A stretch of 64,000 bases of DNA from Thioalkalivibrio nitratireducens DSM 14787 (GCF_000321415.2 NC_019902.2:3934501-3998500); one strand, 5' to 3'. Positions 51,601 through 60,693 are shown, counted from the first letter of the stretch. The notes: a model not told the origin generated them from the letters alone. Numbers and translations are program-made.

Positions 51601-52494
51601 TCAATCCAGCAGCTGAATGCCCAGGGAGATCGACTGCCCGTTGCGTTCCAGCACGATATCGACCCGACTCTGGCCCGCCAGATCCTGCAGCAGGCGGTCG
51701 ATATCGTCGATCGCGGACAACGGTATGCCGTTGACGGACGTTATCACGTCGCCGGCCTGAAGTCCGGCCTGGCGGAACTCGCGGGCGTTGCGCACCGGGC
51801 GGAGCTCGACGCCATGCAGCTCGCCGGCGCGGATGATCGGGCGCGCCTGTACCGCCTGCATCAGGCGTTCGGGATCGCCGAGCCACTCGGAACGCTGCAG
51901 GCTCGGTTGGCCCCGGGCCGCCGGCGCTGCAGCGGCCGCGCGCGGCGACGCACCCGCAACCGCACCCGAGTTTCCGTCGGCGCGGGGCAGCCGCAGCGTT
52001 TCCAGACGACCGTCGCGTTCCAGGATGACCCGGTCGGCATGGATCTGGTGCAGGCGGGCCTGCCCGGCGATCGTATCGCCCACGGTGTACAGGCGCTCCT
52101 GGCTTCCTCCCTCGGCAATGATCGCCCAGCCGCGCTCGGGATGGTCGCCTGCCATCAGGCCCAGCAGGCGCAGGCGGAGCCGCGTTTCCGGCGCAACGAC
52201 CGGTGCCGGGTCCGCCGGTGTACCGAGTTCACCGAACAGCGCCAGCCCGGCGACATGCGCCAGCGGCGATTCGCTCGGTTCGCGATCGGCGGCCGGGCCG
52301 GGGTCGGACCGGATTTCGATGCTCACCGGAGGGCGTATTTGCGGTTCGACGATCTGCCAGGTCACCCGGGCGGCTAGCACCCCGATGGCCAGCAGCAGCA
52401 CGATGCTGACGGTGCGGGGCAACACGGATGCAGACATCGGCAACGCGGCCATTAAGGGCAAGCTCAGTCGGGCGCGCGCCAGCACATGGCGCAC
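51601..52494 (-). CDS. gspC: Type II secretion system protein C
   Basis: Bitopic inner-membrane protein linking the platform to the secretin. The 297-residue product has a membrane helix near 27-45 (TVSIVLLLAIGVLAARV), the homology region with LLGLMAGDHPERGWAIIAEGG, and a C-terminal PDZ domain (GLQAGDVITSVNGIPLSAID). The start is uncertain: Met1, Met15 and Met20 all lie before the helix, and none has a strong ribosome site. First gene of the gsp operon. Confidence 0.9.
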   Translation of the reverse strand: MRHVLARARLSLPLMAALPMSASVLPRTVSIVLLLAIGVLAARVTWQIVEPQIRPPVSIEIRSDPGPAADREPSESPLAHVAGLALFGELGTPADPAPVVAPETRLRLRLLGLMAGDHPERGWAIIAEGGSQERLYTVGDTIAGQARLHQIHADRVILERDGRLETLRLPRADGNSGAVAGASPRAAAAAPAARGQPSLQRSEWLGDPERLMQAVQARPIIRAGELHGVELRPVRNAREFRQAGLQAGDVITSVNGIPLSAIDDIDRLLQDLAGQSRVDIVLERNGQSISLGIQLLD

Positions 52495-52756
52495 ACCGGT
52501 GCCAGCGCGCTGACAGCGCCCGCCGAGCCGGGACTCAAGTCGAATTCAGGGACCGCTTTCATTCTGCCAATGTAGCATGCGCGGGCTGACGGGCAGCGCT
52601 GGCCTGGCTGGAGGGATGGCCCGCCAACAAGGGCTTGGGGACGCGCACACAGGCCGTGCCAAGAATGTGGCAAAGCGTTCACAGCCATCGCAATGCAGCA
52701 TGGCTGTGCGGGCATGCGCATCGTGCAGCCGGGACGCGCCGCGGTTCACGGGCCGG
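52495..52756. other. Gap between the gsp operon and gpmI
   Basis: About 260 noncoding bases between two minus-strand transcription units, gpmI upstream of gspC. A TACATT box on the minus strand at about 52570 has no good -35. No T-tailed terminator is visible. Confidence 0.3.
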
Positions 52757-54307
52757 TCAGGCGCTGTCCGGGACCTCATCCAGCAGCAGGCTCCGGCCCG
52801 ACATCGCCTTCGGCTGCGGTACGCCCATCAGCGCGAGCACGGTCGGGGCGACATCGGAGAGCCCGCCACCGGTGGTCAGCCGCCAGCGCTTGCCGTCGGT
52901 CACCATGCACATCACCGGATAGATGGTGTGCTGGGTGTGTGGTTCGCCGGTAACCGGATCGATGTATTCGTCGCAGTTGCCGTGGTCGGCGGTCAGGATT
53001 ACCGAGTACTCGTGTTCCCGGGCCGCGTCCAGCACCCGGCCGACCTCGCTGTCCAGCGTTTCGACCGCCTGGATCAGCGGTTCGCGCTTGGCGGTATGGC
53101 CCACCATGTCGCCGTTCGCGAAGTTCACCAGCACGAAGCCGTAGCGGCCGCTGGCCATCGCCGCGATGGTCTCGTCGGCGACCTCGCGCGCACTCATCTC
53201 CGGCTGCTGGTCGTAGGTGTCCACCGACGGCGACGGCACCATCACCCGGTCCTCGCCAGCATTCGGCTCCTCGCGCCCGCCGTTGAAGAAGAACGTCACG
53301 TGCGCGTACTTCTCGGTCTCCGCGCAGTGGAACTGCGGGATCCCGGCATTCGCGATCGTGCCGGCCAGTGTGGTGCCGGGCCGCTCCGGCGGGAACGCGA
53401 TCGGCGACAGGAACCGCGGCTCGTACTCGGTCAGGCAGGTCGTGGAGACCGGATGGAAATCGCCCCGGTCGAAGCCCGTGCAGCTGTCCATGCCCAGTGC
53501 CGCGGTCAGCTGCCGCGGCCGGTCGTTGCGGAAGTTGAACAGCACGCAGACTGCATCGGCGTCCAGCGGCATCGGCTCGCCGACAATCCGCGGCTTGATG
53601 AATTCGTCGGTCTCGCCGGCATCGTAGGCCGCCTCGATCGCGGCCCGCGCGCTCTCGGCGGGTTCGCCCTCGGCGAACGCGATCGCACGGAACGCGCGCT
53701 CGGTGCGGTCCCAGCGCTTGTCCCGGTCCATCGCGTAATAGCGCCCGCAGACGCTGGCGATGCGGCCGCCGGCCTCCTCAAGGCGCCGTTCCAGCTCCGG
53801 CAGGTAGCTCAGCGCCGAGCGCGGCGGGGTGTCGCGGCCGTCGGTGATCATGTGCACGATCGGCTGCACCTCCTGCCGGCGGCAGATCTCGACCAGCGCC
53901 AGCAGGTGGCGAATGTGGCTGTGTACGCCACCGTCGGACACCAGGCCGATCAGGTGCAGCGGCTGGTCCTTCGACCGGGCCGCGTTCGCCGCACTGAGCA
54001 GCGCGTCGTTGTCGAAAAAGCTGCCGTCGCTGATGGCATCGTCGATGCGTACCAGATCCTGCCGTACGATGCTGCCCGCGCCCAGCGTCAGGTGTCCGAC
54101 CTCGGAGTTGCCCATCTGCCCCGCCGGTAGCCCGACCGCGCGGCCCGAGGCGTCGAGCGTGGTGTGGGAGTTCGTGGACAGGTACTCGTCCAACCGCGGG
54201 GTGTTGGCTTCCGCGAAGGCGTTGTTCACCTTGCTCGGGTTCACGCCAACGCCGTCCATGATGATCAGGATCACCGGGCGCCGGGGAGTGGGACGGGGGT
54301 CAGCCAT
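52757..54307 (-). CDS. gpmI: 2,3-bisphosphoglycerate-independent phosphoglycerate mutase
   Basis: Mn-dependent interconversion of 3- and 2-phosphoglycerate in glycolysis/gluconeogenesis. The 516-residue product has the alkaline-phosphatase superfamily metal motif ILIIMDGVGVN, the catalytic Ser in GQMGNSEVGH, HIHRDGRD-type ITDGRDTPP, and the C-terminal metal site VILTADHGNCDE and GEPHTQHT. It starts at ATG 54307. Confidence 0.96.
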   Translation of the reverse strand: MADPRPTPRRPVILIIMDGVGVNPSKVNNAFAEANTPRLDEYLSTNSHTTLDASGRAVGLPAGQMGNSEVGHLTLGAGSIVRQDLVRIDDAISDGSFFDNDALLSAANAARSKDQPLHLIGLVSDGGVHSHIRHLLALVEICRRQEVQPIVHMITDGRDTPPRSALSYLPELERRLEEAGGRIASVCGRYYAMDRDKRWDRTERAFRAIAFAEGEPAESARAAIEAAYDAGETDEFIKPRIVGEPMPLDADAVCVLFNFRNDRPRQLTAALGMDSCTGFDRGDFHPVSTTCLTEYEPRFLSPIAFPPERPGTTLAGTIANAGIPQFHCAETEKYAHVTFFFNGGREEPNAGEDRVMVPSPSVDTYDQQPEMSAREVADETIAAMASGRYGFVLVNFANGDMVGHTAKREPLIQAVETLDSEVGRVLDAAREHEYSVILTADHGNCDEYIDPVTGEPHTQHTIYPVMCMVTDGKRWRLTTGGGLSDVAPTVLALMGVPQPKAMSGRSLLLDEVPDSA

Positions 54308-54778
54308 GTCGCATTCGACTCCGTGGAACGAAAGAGTGGCATTTTAGCAATTCTGCATGCACAGATGGTGCCGGCCCGGTAACTTTGTGCATATCGTGGT
54401 CGTGGAAGGTCCACGCTTTGGCGTCGGGACATACGGGCGGCCAGATCCGTCGCCCGGCGTGCGTTTCGCCGCGAACCCCGTCCCAGCCCCTGGCAGGGAT
54501 TGGCGGATGACGGCCTTGGGCTTCTTCCCGTACTCGTCATGCCCGTGCGGACTGGCGGGGCGCCCGCTGCTTCCCGCGCCCGTCCCGGCCGTACGCACCG
54601 GGTGTTGCGGCCGCTCATAAGCTTTCGCGGTTATACTGAGCCGCATGAGTTTGCAGCAGCCCCGTGAGTTGCGACGGTCCCCGGCCCATGGCCACCGGCA
54701 CCCGTGGAACCGCTGTGCGGGGCGCCGCAGGGTGTCGTCATGAACAAGGAGCCCGCGGATCGGCAGGGAGGTGCGGCT
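54308..54778. other. Gap between the divergent gpmI and response-regulator genes
   Basis: Noncoding, about 470 bases. It contains a degenerate copy of the GTAGGGCGGAA hairpin repeat on the minus strand (GGCGGATGACGGCCTTGGG at 54503) and a TATACT -10-like box at 54632-54637 without a clear -35. An in-frame ATG at 54740 could extend the next gene but has no good ribosome site. Confidence 0.4.
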
Positions 54779-55417
54779 ATGAACATCGGTGTGGTGGTGG
54801 CGGATGCGCGGCCCATCGTGCTCGAAGGGCTGAACGCCCTCATTTCCTCGCAGCCCGACATGAGGGTCGTCGCGCGTTGCGAGCGGGGAGGCGAGGCCCT
54901 GGAAGCGATTCGGGAACGCCGTCCCGATATCGCGATCGTCGATCTGGCGCTGCCGGACCAAGACGGGTTGGCGCTTCTGCGCGTCCTCCGGGAGCAGGCG
55001 CTGCCGACGCGCTGCGTGCTGTTCGCCGACGCGCTGAACGACGAACAGGCGGTCGAAGCCACGCGCCTGCAGGTAGAGGGGATCGTGCTGAAAGACATGC
55101 CCACCCGCTTGCTGCTGCAATGCATCCGCAAGGTGCACGACGGCGGCCGCTGGCTGGAAACGCAGTCGATGACCCGCGTCGTGGACCGGCTGCAGCGCCA
55201 GGAGGCGCAGCGCAGCGACCTGCTCGGCCGTTTGTCCCCGCGCGAACTCGACGTGACCCGCCACGTGGTCGCCGGACTCAACAACAAGGACATCGCCGAA
55301 GAGCTGTCACTGAGCGTCGGAACGATCAAAATCCACCTGCACAACATCTACGAAAAGCTGGGCATCCGCTCCCGCCTGCAGCTCGCCGCCTACGCCCGCG
55401 AAAAGGGCTTCGGCTGA
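54779..55417 (+). CDS. LuxR/NarL-type response regulator
   Basis: Receiver plus HTH transcription factor, 212 residues. The receiver (1-120) has the phospho-acceptor Asp55 (IAIVDLALPDQDG) and Lys105 (GIVLKD). The acidic pair that binds Mg2+ is reduced to Asp9-Ala10 where the family has two acidic residues. The C-terminal LuxR HTH (150-207) has LSPRELDVTRHVVAGLNNKDIAEEL and GTIKIHLHNIYEKLGI. The ATG at 54779 has GGGAGG seven bases upstream. No histidine kinase lies nearby, so it is an orphan in this window; targets unknown. Confidence 0.88.
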   Translation: MNIGVVVADARPIVLEGLNALISSQPDMRVVARCERGGEALEAIRERRPDIAIVDLALPDQDGLALLRVLREQALPTRCVLFADALNDEQAVEATRLQVEGIVLKDMPTRLLLQCIRKVHDGGRWLETQSMTRVVDRLQRQEAQRSDLLGRLSPRELDVTRHVVAGLNNKDIAEELSLSVGTIKIHLHNIYEKLGIRSRLQLAAYAREKGFG

Positions 55418-55706
55418 TCGCGCCCGCGTTGCAGCGCAAGCAGCAGCGCAGCCGCCCATGACCTAAGGGTATTCAAAGTCTTTTCGGGTACGTGTCGGTG
55501 TTCATCCGCGGCCCGTTTTCGTCCTTCAGGGTGCCCCTGCGCCCGGTATCGCTTCGCCTCATTCATCGCTTCACTCCCAGGACAGGCATTCGGCGCGCGT
55601 CATCCCGGAAATCCCTGTGGCAGTGCCATCGACCGTCCGTGCTGGCCATGTGATCGCTTCGACAGAAGTGTCGTGGAGCCCGCCACTGCGCGGGGCGGGT
55701 CGATGC
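55418..55706. other. Gap between the response regulator and the winged-helix gene
   Basis: Noncoding, about 290 bases. It includes TTTTCGTCCTTCAGGGTGC at about 55525, resembling the edge of the dispersed GATGAAA repeat family. No gene seen. Confidence 0.35.
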
Positions 55707-55750
55707 TTGACCGTCGCCGTTCCGCTGTCTATCGTTCTGAAAAACAGAAC
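55707..55750 (+). promoter_or_regulatory. Promoter and operator-like palindrome of the winged-helix gene
   Basis: TTGACC at 55707-55712 and TATCGT at 55730-55735 are spaced by 17 bases, a good sigma-70 match. The perfect inverted repeat GTTCTG-AAAAA-CAGAAC at 55734-55750 overlaps the -10 end and the likely transcription start, ten bases before the ATG at 55761. Its position suggests repression, plausibly by the encoded regulator itself (inference). Confidence 0.65.
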
Positions 55751-55760
55751 ACTACGCGGC

Positions 55761-56333
55761 ATGAAGGATCTTTTCACCGGCCTGATCACCAGCAAGACGC
55801 GCATCCGGATCCTGATGCGGCTGTTCCTCAATCCCGAGGGCAACGCGTACCTGCGCGAGCTGGCCGAGGAGTTCGCGGTATCGCCGAGCCAGGTGAAGGA
55901 GGAACTCAGCCAGCTGAGTCAGGCCGGACTGCTCGAGAGCGAGAAGCAGGGCCGGCAGATCCACTACCGCGCGAACCGGCGCCACCCGCTGTTCCCGGAA
56001 CTGCACTCGATGGTGCACAAGGCGCTCGGCATGGACCGCATCATCGACAGCGTGATCGAGCGGCTGGGCCGGTTGGAGCTCGCGTTCCTCCTCGACGACT
56101 ATGCCGAGGGCCGGGACACGGGCATCATCGACCTGGGCCTGGTCGGCGACATCGACCCGGTCAACCTGGGCGACCTGGTGCGCAAGACCGAGCGCTACAT
56201 TGGTCGGAAAATCCGGACCCTGGTGCTCTCCCGCGAGGAGTATGAGCGGATGCGGCCGGTGCTGGAGAAGCGCCCGCTGCTGCGGTTGTGGGCGCACCGT
56301 GAAACACCGCAGCGACAACTGGGCGCGGCATAG
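55761..56333 (+). CDS. Winged-helix regulator with a nucleotidyltransferase-like C-terminus
   Basis: The 190-residue protein has an ArsR-like winged helix (RIRILMRLFLNPEGNAYLRELAEEFAVSPSQVKEELSQL in parts, residues 14-55) and a C-terminal domain (about 95-175) with LAFLLDDYAEGRDTGIIDLGLVGD, which resembles the beta-hairpin and Asp positions of the MNT-type nucleotidyltransferase fold without a clear GSxxxGxxxxxSDxD motif. Genes of this kind often precede sugar-nucleotide epimerases in polysaccharide clusters, and here uxs and galE follow. The ATG at 55761 comes right after the palindrome. Regulation of the downstream cluster is inference. Confidence 0.75.
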   Translation: MKDLFTGLITSKTRIRILMRLFLNPEGNAYLRELAEEFAVSPSQVKEELSQLSQAGLLESEKQGRQIHYRANRRHPLFPELHSMVHKALGMDRIIDSVIERLGRLELAFLLDDYAEGRDTGIIDLGLVGDIDPVNLGDLVRKTERYIGRKIRTLVLSREEYERMRPVLEKRPLLRLWAHRETPQRQLGAA

Positions 56334-56383
56334 GCGGCGCGTCCGCAGGCAAGGCCCGGCCATGGGCCGACGTTCCGACCCGG

Positions 56384-56408
56384 CCGGCCCGTGATGGGAC
56401 CGGGCCGG
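56384..56408. terminator. GC-rich hairpin after the winged-helix gene
   Basis: CCGGCCCG and CGGGCCGG form a perfect 8-base stem around a 9-base loop, 50 bases after the stop codon. There is no T-run behind it, so intrinsic termination is uncertain; the 378-base gap to uxs has no gene. Confidence 0.35.
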
Positions 56409-56711
56409 GCTCCCAGAGGCAGTTCCGTTCCGGACCTGTCGTGGCGGTAGCGTGCCCGGGGCTGGTCCTCCGGAACGCCCCGGCCGCACGAACGCAGCGA
56501 GGCACTCGCCGGGACGGGAATACGGCGCCACCTGCCGCTTCCGGGCGTGCCGCAGCGCTGCTGGTCGGGCGCCGCGGGTCCGCGCCCGGCGACCGCTTCC
56601 GCTGGTGCCGGGTCGTGGAGATCCCGGTCGATACCCTCGCGAGGGCGTTACACTACCCGGCTGACGACGCCGCCCGTCGCGGCAGACCACCCCAGCAGAG
56701 CACCTTCCTTT

Positions 56712-57674
56712 ATGCACTACGCCCTGAGAAAACGCGCTCTCGTCACCGGCGGCGCCGGCTTCCTCGGTTCACACCTGTGTGAGCGGCTGCTGGAGCGCGG
56801 CGACGATGTGCTTTGCGTCGACAACTTCTTCACCGGCACCAAGGACAACATCGTCCACCTGCTGAACAACCCGCATTTCGAACTCATCCGCCATGACGTG
56901 ACCTTTCCGCTCTATGTCGAAGTGGGCGAGATCTACAACCTCGCCTGTCCGGCCTCGCCCATCCACTACCAGCACGATCCCGTGCAGACCACCAAGACCA
57001 GCGTGCACGGCGCGATCAACATGCTTGGCCTGGCCAAGCGGGTAAAGGCGAAGATCTTCCAGGCCTCCACCAGCGAGGTGTACGGCGACCCGGAGATACA
57101 CCCGCAGGAAAAGACCTACTGGGGCCGCGTGAATCCCATCGGTCCGCGTGCCTGCTACGACGAGGGCAAGCGCTGTGCCGAGCCCCTGTTCTTCGACTAC
57201 CACCGCCAGCACGCGCTGCGGATCAAGGTCGCGCGCATGTTCAACACCTACGGCCCACGCATGCACCCGAACGATGGGCGCGTGGTCTCGAACTTCATCG
57301 TGCAGGCACTGAACAACCGGCCCATCACCCTCTACGGCGACGGCAGCCAGACCCGTTCGTTCTGCTACGTGAGCGACATGGTCGACGGCTTCCTGCGGCT
57401 GATGGACAGCCCGGACGACGTGACCGGCCCTGTAAACCTGGGCAACCCGGTCGAGTTCAGCGTGCGCCAGCTCGCCGAGCAGATCATCGAATTGGCCGGT
57501 TCCAGCTCCGACCTGATCCTGCAGCACCTGCCACAGGACGACCCGCGGCAGCGCCCCCCGGACATCACCCTGGCCCGCGAGCAACTCGGCTGGGAGCCCG
57601 CCATCCAGCTGCGCACCGGCCTCAAGGCCACGATCGCCTATTTCGACGCCCTGCTCCGGGAGCGCGCGGCCTGA
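56712..57674 (+). CDS. uxs: UDP-glucuronate decarboxylase (UDP-xylose synthase)
   Basis: NAD+-dependent extended SDR that converts UDP-glucuronate to UDP-xylose. The 320-residue product has the nucleotide motif [13 protein letters not shown], the segment [33 protein letters not shown], the catalytic-type Tyr-x-x-x-Lys in RACYDEGKR, and [11 protein letters not shown] with [12 protein letters not shown], the family hallmark block. ATG 56712 gives the expected start. The stop overlaps the galE ATG (TGATG), so the two act in one sugar-nucleotide pathway. Confidence 0.94.
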   Translation: MHYALRKRALVTGGAGFLGSHLCERLLERGDDVLCVDNFFTGTKDNIVHLLNNPHFELIRHDVTFPLYVEVGEIYNLACPASPIHYQHDPVQTTKTSVHGAINMLGLAKRVKAKIFQASTSEVYGDPEIHPQEKTYWGRVNPIGPRACYDEGKRCAEPLFFDYHRQHALRIKVARMFNTYGPRMHPNDGRVVSNFIVQALNNRPITLYGDGSQTRSFCYVSDMVDGFLRLMDSPDDVTGPVNLGNPVEFSVRQLAEQIIELAGSSSDLILQHLPQDDPRQRPPDITLAREQLGWEPAIQLRTGLKATIAYFDALLRERAA

Positions 57675-58657
57675 TGCAAGTCCTCGTGACCGGTGGTGCC
57701 GGCTACATTGGCAGCCATGCCTGCAAGGCGCTGGCGCGGGCCGGGCATCTGCCCGTGACCTACGACAACCTGAGCCGGGGCTTTCGCAGCGCGGTGCGCT
57801 GGGGACCGCTCGAAGAGGGAGACCTGAACGACCGCAAACGGCTCGAGGCCGTCGTTGCCCGCTACCGGCCCGAGGCCGTGATGCACTTCGCCGCGCTCTC
57901 CTACGTGGGCGAGTCGGTCGCCGAACCGGCGCTGTACTACCGCAACAACGTCGCCGGCAGCCTCACCCTGCTCGAGGTGCTGGTGCGGCACGGAGTGCAC
58001 CACCTGGTGTTCTCCAGCACCTGCGCCACCTACGGCAACCCGCGACAGCTGCCGCTGCGCGAGGATCACCCGCAGGAGCCGATCAACCCCTATGGCGCGT
58101 CCAAGCTGATGATCGAGCGAATGCTGCGCGACTTCGGCGCTGCGTATGGCCTGCGCTCCCTGTCCCTGCGCTACTTCAACGCAGCGGGCGCGGATCCCGA
58201 CGGCGAGATCGGCGAGATGCACGACCCGGAGACCCACTTGGTCCCCATCGCGCTGCAGGCCGCACTCGGCCAGCGCGAAAAGATCCAGGTGTTCGGCGAC
58301 GACTACGACACCCCGGACGGAAGCTGCATCCGCGACTACATCCACGTGACCGACCTGGCCGACGCCCACCTGCTCGCGCTCGACTACCTGCGCGGCGGCG
58401 GCGCCAGCACTCACCTGAACCTGGGCAGTGGCCACGGCCACTCGGTGTTCGAGGTGATCGACGAGGCCCGGCGCGTCACCGGAAGGCCGATCGCGATGGA
58501 GATCGCCCCGCGCCGACCCGGCGACCCGCCCGTGCTCACGGCCACCGCAGCCCGTGCCCGCGAAGTCCTCGGGTGGCAGCCCCGCCACCCGGAACTCGCC
58601 GCCATCCTTGAGCACGCCTGGGCCTGGCACAAGAATGGGTCCCGGGCCTCGAACTGA
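57674..58657 (+). CDS. galE: UDP-glucose 4-epimerase
   Basis: Interconverts UDP-glucose and UDP-galactose (some members also the N-acetyl forms). The 327-residue product has VTGGAGYIGSHACKAL, HFAALSYVGESV, the SSTCATYGNP strand, the catalytic Tyr-x-x-x-Lys in NPYGASKLM, LRYFNAAGA, and RDYIHVTDLADAH. Translationally coupled to uxs. The next genes are accessory, and a truncated polysaccharide-export permease lies 2.6 kb further on. Confidence 0.95.
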   Translation: MQVLVTGGAGYIGSHACKALARAGHLPVTYDNLSRGFRSAVRWGPLEEGDLNDRKRLEAVVARYRPEAVMHFAALSYVGESVAEPALYYRNNVAGSLTLLEVLVRHGVHHLVFSSTCATYGNPRQLPLREDHPQEPINPYGASKLMIERMLRDFGAAYGLRSLSLRYFNAAGADPDGEIGEMHDPETHLVPIALQAALGQREKIQVFGDDYDTPDGSCIRDYIHVTDLADAHLLALDYLRGGGASTHLNLGSGHGHSVFEVIDEARRVTGRPIAMEIAPRRPGDPPVLTATAARAREVLGWQPRHPELAAILEHAWAWHKNGSRASN

Positions 58658-58702
58658 CCTTCCCGTGTGTAGCGCACGGCCCATCGCAGGACAACGCGCA
58701 CG

Positions 58703-58888
58703 ATGCGAGCCGTCTCCATATCGCGCCGGCACCCGGTGATCATTCGGCGCGAGCTGCGCATCGCCTTGGTATTCGGCCGGGTCCGTAGAGAGAGACTGCT
58801 TCCGTGGCAAAGCCTGTGGGCGAGCCGATGTTTAAGCTGCGCGTGGCGAAACCGGTACACTGTCTGCGAGGATGGCAATCCCGGATGA
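58703..58888 (+). pseudogene. AbrB/MazE-type antitoxin remnant
   Basis: From ATG 58703 the reading MRAVSISRRHPVIIRRELRI aligns with MQTVSVSPKYQVVIPRELRI of the antitoxin near 63512, including the shared DNA string GCGAGCTGCGCAT, then degenerates (LVFGRV for LGIRPG) and runs into unrelated sequence. No toxin gene follows. A decayed SpoVT/AbrB-fold antitoxin fragment. Confidence 0.65.
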
Positions 58889-59071
58889 TGGGAATCCGTT
58901 GTCAGCTCAATCGGAGGAAGGGAGGCCCCGATCGTGAAACTCTCCGTCGGTGTCAATGGCGAGGACATCCATACCCGCCTTGCCGCCTGGTGAGCGGGCG
59001 AATCGAGCGCGAATCGTGATGACAGCCCGCAAACCGAGGCACAGGACGCTCACCTGCAACGAGAGGCCACC
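58889..59071. other. Gap before the Rpn-family gene
   Basis: Noncoding. A 19-codon GTG frame (58934-58993, beginning VKLSVGVNGEDIH) has GGAGG-rich sequence upstream but no recognisable family; I do not call it a gene. Confidence 0.25.
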
Positions 59072-60085
59072 ATGGATGGTGAAGAACGGAACGATGATTA
59101 CGATTCCCCGTGGAAAGACGCCATCACCCGGTATTTGCCGGAGTTCATGGTCTTCTACTTTCCGAACGCCCATGCCGAAATCGACTGGAACCGGCCGCAT
59201 CGGTTTCTCGACCAGGAACTGGCGCAAGTGGTCCGGGATGCCGAGCTGGGCAAGCGGAGCGTCGATCGCCTGGTGGAAGTGGCGACTCATGCTTCCGGTA
59301 CGCGCTGGGTCTACGTGCATATCGAAGTGCAGGGCCAGCACGACGCGGGCTTTGCCGAGAGGCTGTTCGTCTACAACTATCGGCTGTTCGATCGCTACCG
59401 GCGGCCGATCGCGACGCTGGCCGTTCTCGCCGACGAGCGCCCGCACTGGAAACCGGAGCGTTACGGCTACGAGCTGTTCGGCTGTCGGCACTATCTGGAG
59501 TTTCCAGCGGTCAAACTGCTGGACTACCAAGACCGTCTGGAGCCATTGCTGGCCGATCCGAATCCGTTTGCGTTGGTGACGGCGGCGCATCTGCTCACGC
59601 GGCAGACGCGGCACGACCCGCAGAGCCGGTATGCGGCGAAATGGCGGCTGGCGCGATTGCTCTACCAGCGGGACTGGGACCGGCAGCGGATCATCGACCT
59701 GTTCGCGGTCATCGACTGGCTGCTACGCTTGCCGCAAGAACTGGAAGAACGGCTTTGGGGCGCGGTGATGGAACTGGAGCAGGAGAAGAACATGCCATAC
59801 GTGACATCGGTTGAGCGGATCGGGCTGCGCCGGGGCCTGGAACAGGGTAGGAAGGAAGGTCTGCAGGAAGGTAGCAGAATAGGCCGTCAGGAAGGTCTGC
59901 AGGAAGGTAGTAAAATAGGCCGCCAGGAAGGCGAGGCCATCGTGCTTCTGCGCCTGATCGAACTCAAGTTTGGCCCGCCGGATGCCGTCGTGCGCAAGCG
60001 CGTGGAATCCGCCGATGCGGAGACGCTGCTGCGCTGGTCCGAACGCATTCTGACTGCCGCGAGCCTGGACGAACTCTTCGTCTGA
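59072..60085 (+). CDS. Rpn-family PD-(D/E)XK nuclease (recombination-promoting nuclease / putative transposase)
   Basis: The 337-residue product matches the Rpn/YhgA plan: an N-terminal nuclease-type domain (KDAITRYLPEFMVFYFP, DQELAQVVRDAELGKRSVDRLVEV, and WVYVHIEVQGQHDAGFAERLF carrying the catalytic Glu-x-Gln), a helical middle, and a C-terminal DUF4351-like segment (LIELKFGPPDAVV ... LLRWSERILTAASLDELF). Between them two 12-residue repeats, EGLQEGSRIGRQ and EGLQEGSKIGRQ, form a charged linker encoded by near-identical DNA. The ATG at 59072 follows GAGAGG. Such genes are linked to horizontal transfer and phage defence; the role here is unknown. Confidence 0.82.
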   Translation: MDGEERNDDYDSPWKDAITRYLPEFMVFYFPNAHAEIDWNRPHRFLDQELAQVVRDAELGKRSVDRLVEVATHASGTRWVYVHIEVQGQHDAGFAERLFVYNYRLFDRYRRPIATLAVLADERPHWKPERYGYELFGCRHYLEFPAVKLLDYQDRLEPLLADPNPFALVTAAHLLTRQTRHDPQSRYAAKWRLARLLYQRDWDRQRIIDLFAVIDWLLRLPQELEERLWGAVMELEQEKNMPYVTSVERIGLRRGLEQGRKEGLQEGSRIGRQEGLQEGSKIGRQEGEAIVLLRLIELKFGPPDAVVRKRVESADAETLLRWSERILTAASLDELFV

Positions 60086-60253
60086 TCGCCTTGGCGGCGC
60101 ATCGCCCATCGGGAGCCACTCCTGAAAGTCACGGCCATGGCCCCGCCGCGCAGCCCGTATCGCCAGCGCTGGCCCGGGGCCATGACTGGCACAGTCTCCG
60201 CGCCCTTGCCCGGAGAACGTCCAATACCAACCCATTTCCCCGCAAGGCGCCCA

Positions 60254-60330
60254 TGTTACAAGGCGAGACCTGACCCCTATGGCTTGTTACAAGGCGAGAC
60301 CTGACCCCTATGGCTACGTGACCCCTATGG
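60254..60330. repeat. Tandem 31-base repeat with the GGCGAGACCTGACCCC motif
   Basis: Two head-to-tail copies of a unit beginning TGTTACAAGGCGAGACCTG (60254-60284 and 60285-60315) plus a partial third (TGACCCCTATGGCTACG). The same motif reappears at 61510, where it interrupts a permease gene. Gap 60086-60468 has no gene otherwise. Confidence 0.7.
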
Positions 60331-60468
60331 CTACGCGGGTCGGGTCTTCATCAGGCGCTTGTGGGAACGCCGGCGGGCCGTCTATCGTCGAAACGGCGGT
60401 TGATCGTTGATCGCGCTATGCTGGTATCGCGCTGAGCAGTTGCCTGGAAATCCGGGGGAGATCCCGTC

Positions 60469-60693
60469 ATGAATGACCTTCTGAGGAGAATCACCGTGAA
60501 CCCCGCACAGTGCGGCGGTCGCCCCTGTGTGCGCGGCATGCGCATTCGGGTCACCGATGTATTGGACCTGCTGGCGCAGGGCCTCAGCACCGAGCAGGTC
60601 CTCGCCGAAATGCCCGATCTCGAGGCGGAGGACATCGCGGCCGCATTGCAGTACGCCGCACGCAAGCTCAATCACCCGATCCTGGCCGCATGA
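60469..60693 (+). CDS. DUF433 family antitoxin-like protein
   Basis: The 74-residue product has the DUF433 helix-turn-helix core: ITVNPAQCGGRPCVRGMRIRVTDVLDLLAQG and LSTEQVLAEMPDLEAEDIAAAL. The start ATG has GGGGAG eight bases upstream. The stop overlaps the next gene (ATGA), which encodes a DUF5615 PIN-like protein; this pairing is a known type II toxin-antitoxin arrangement. Antitoxin function is inferred from the family and the context. Confidence 0.85.
   Translation: MNDLLRRITVNPAQCGGRPCVRGMRIRVTDVLDLLAQGLSTEQVLAEMPDLEAEDIAAALQYAARKLNHPILAA

Noticed and set aside
55673-56245. Second long plus-strand frame over the winged-helix gene
   Set aside because: Arg/Pro/Gly-rich shadow; the frame from 55761 has the HTH pattern, a promoter and an operator.
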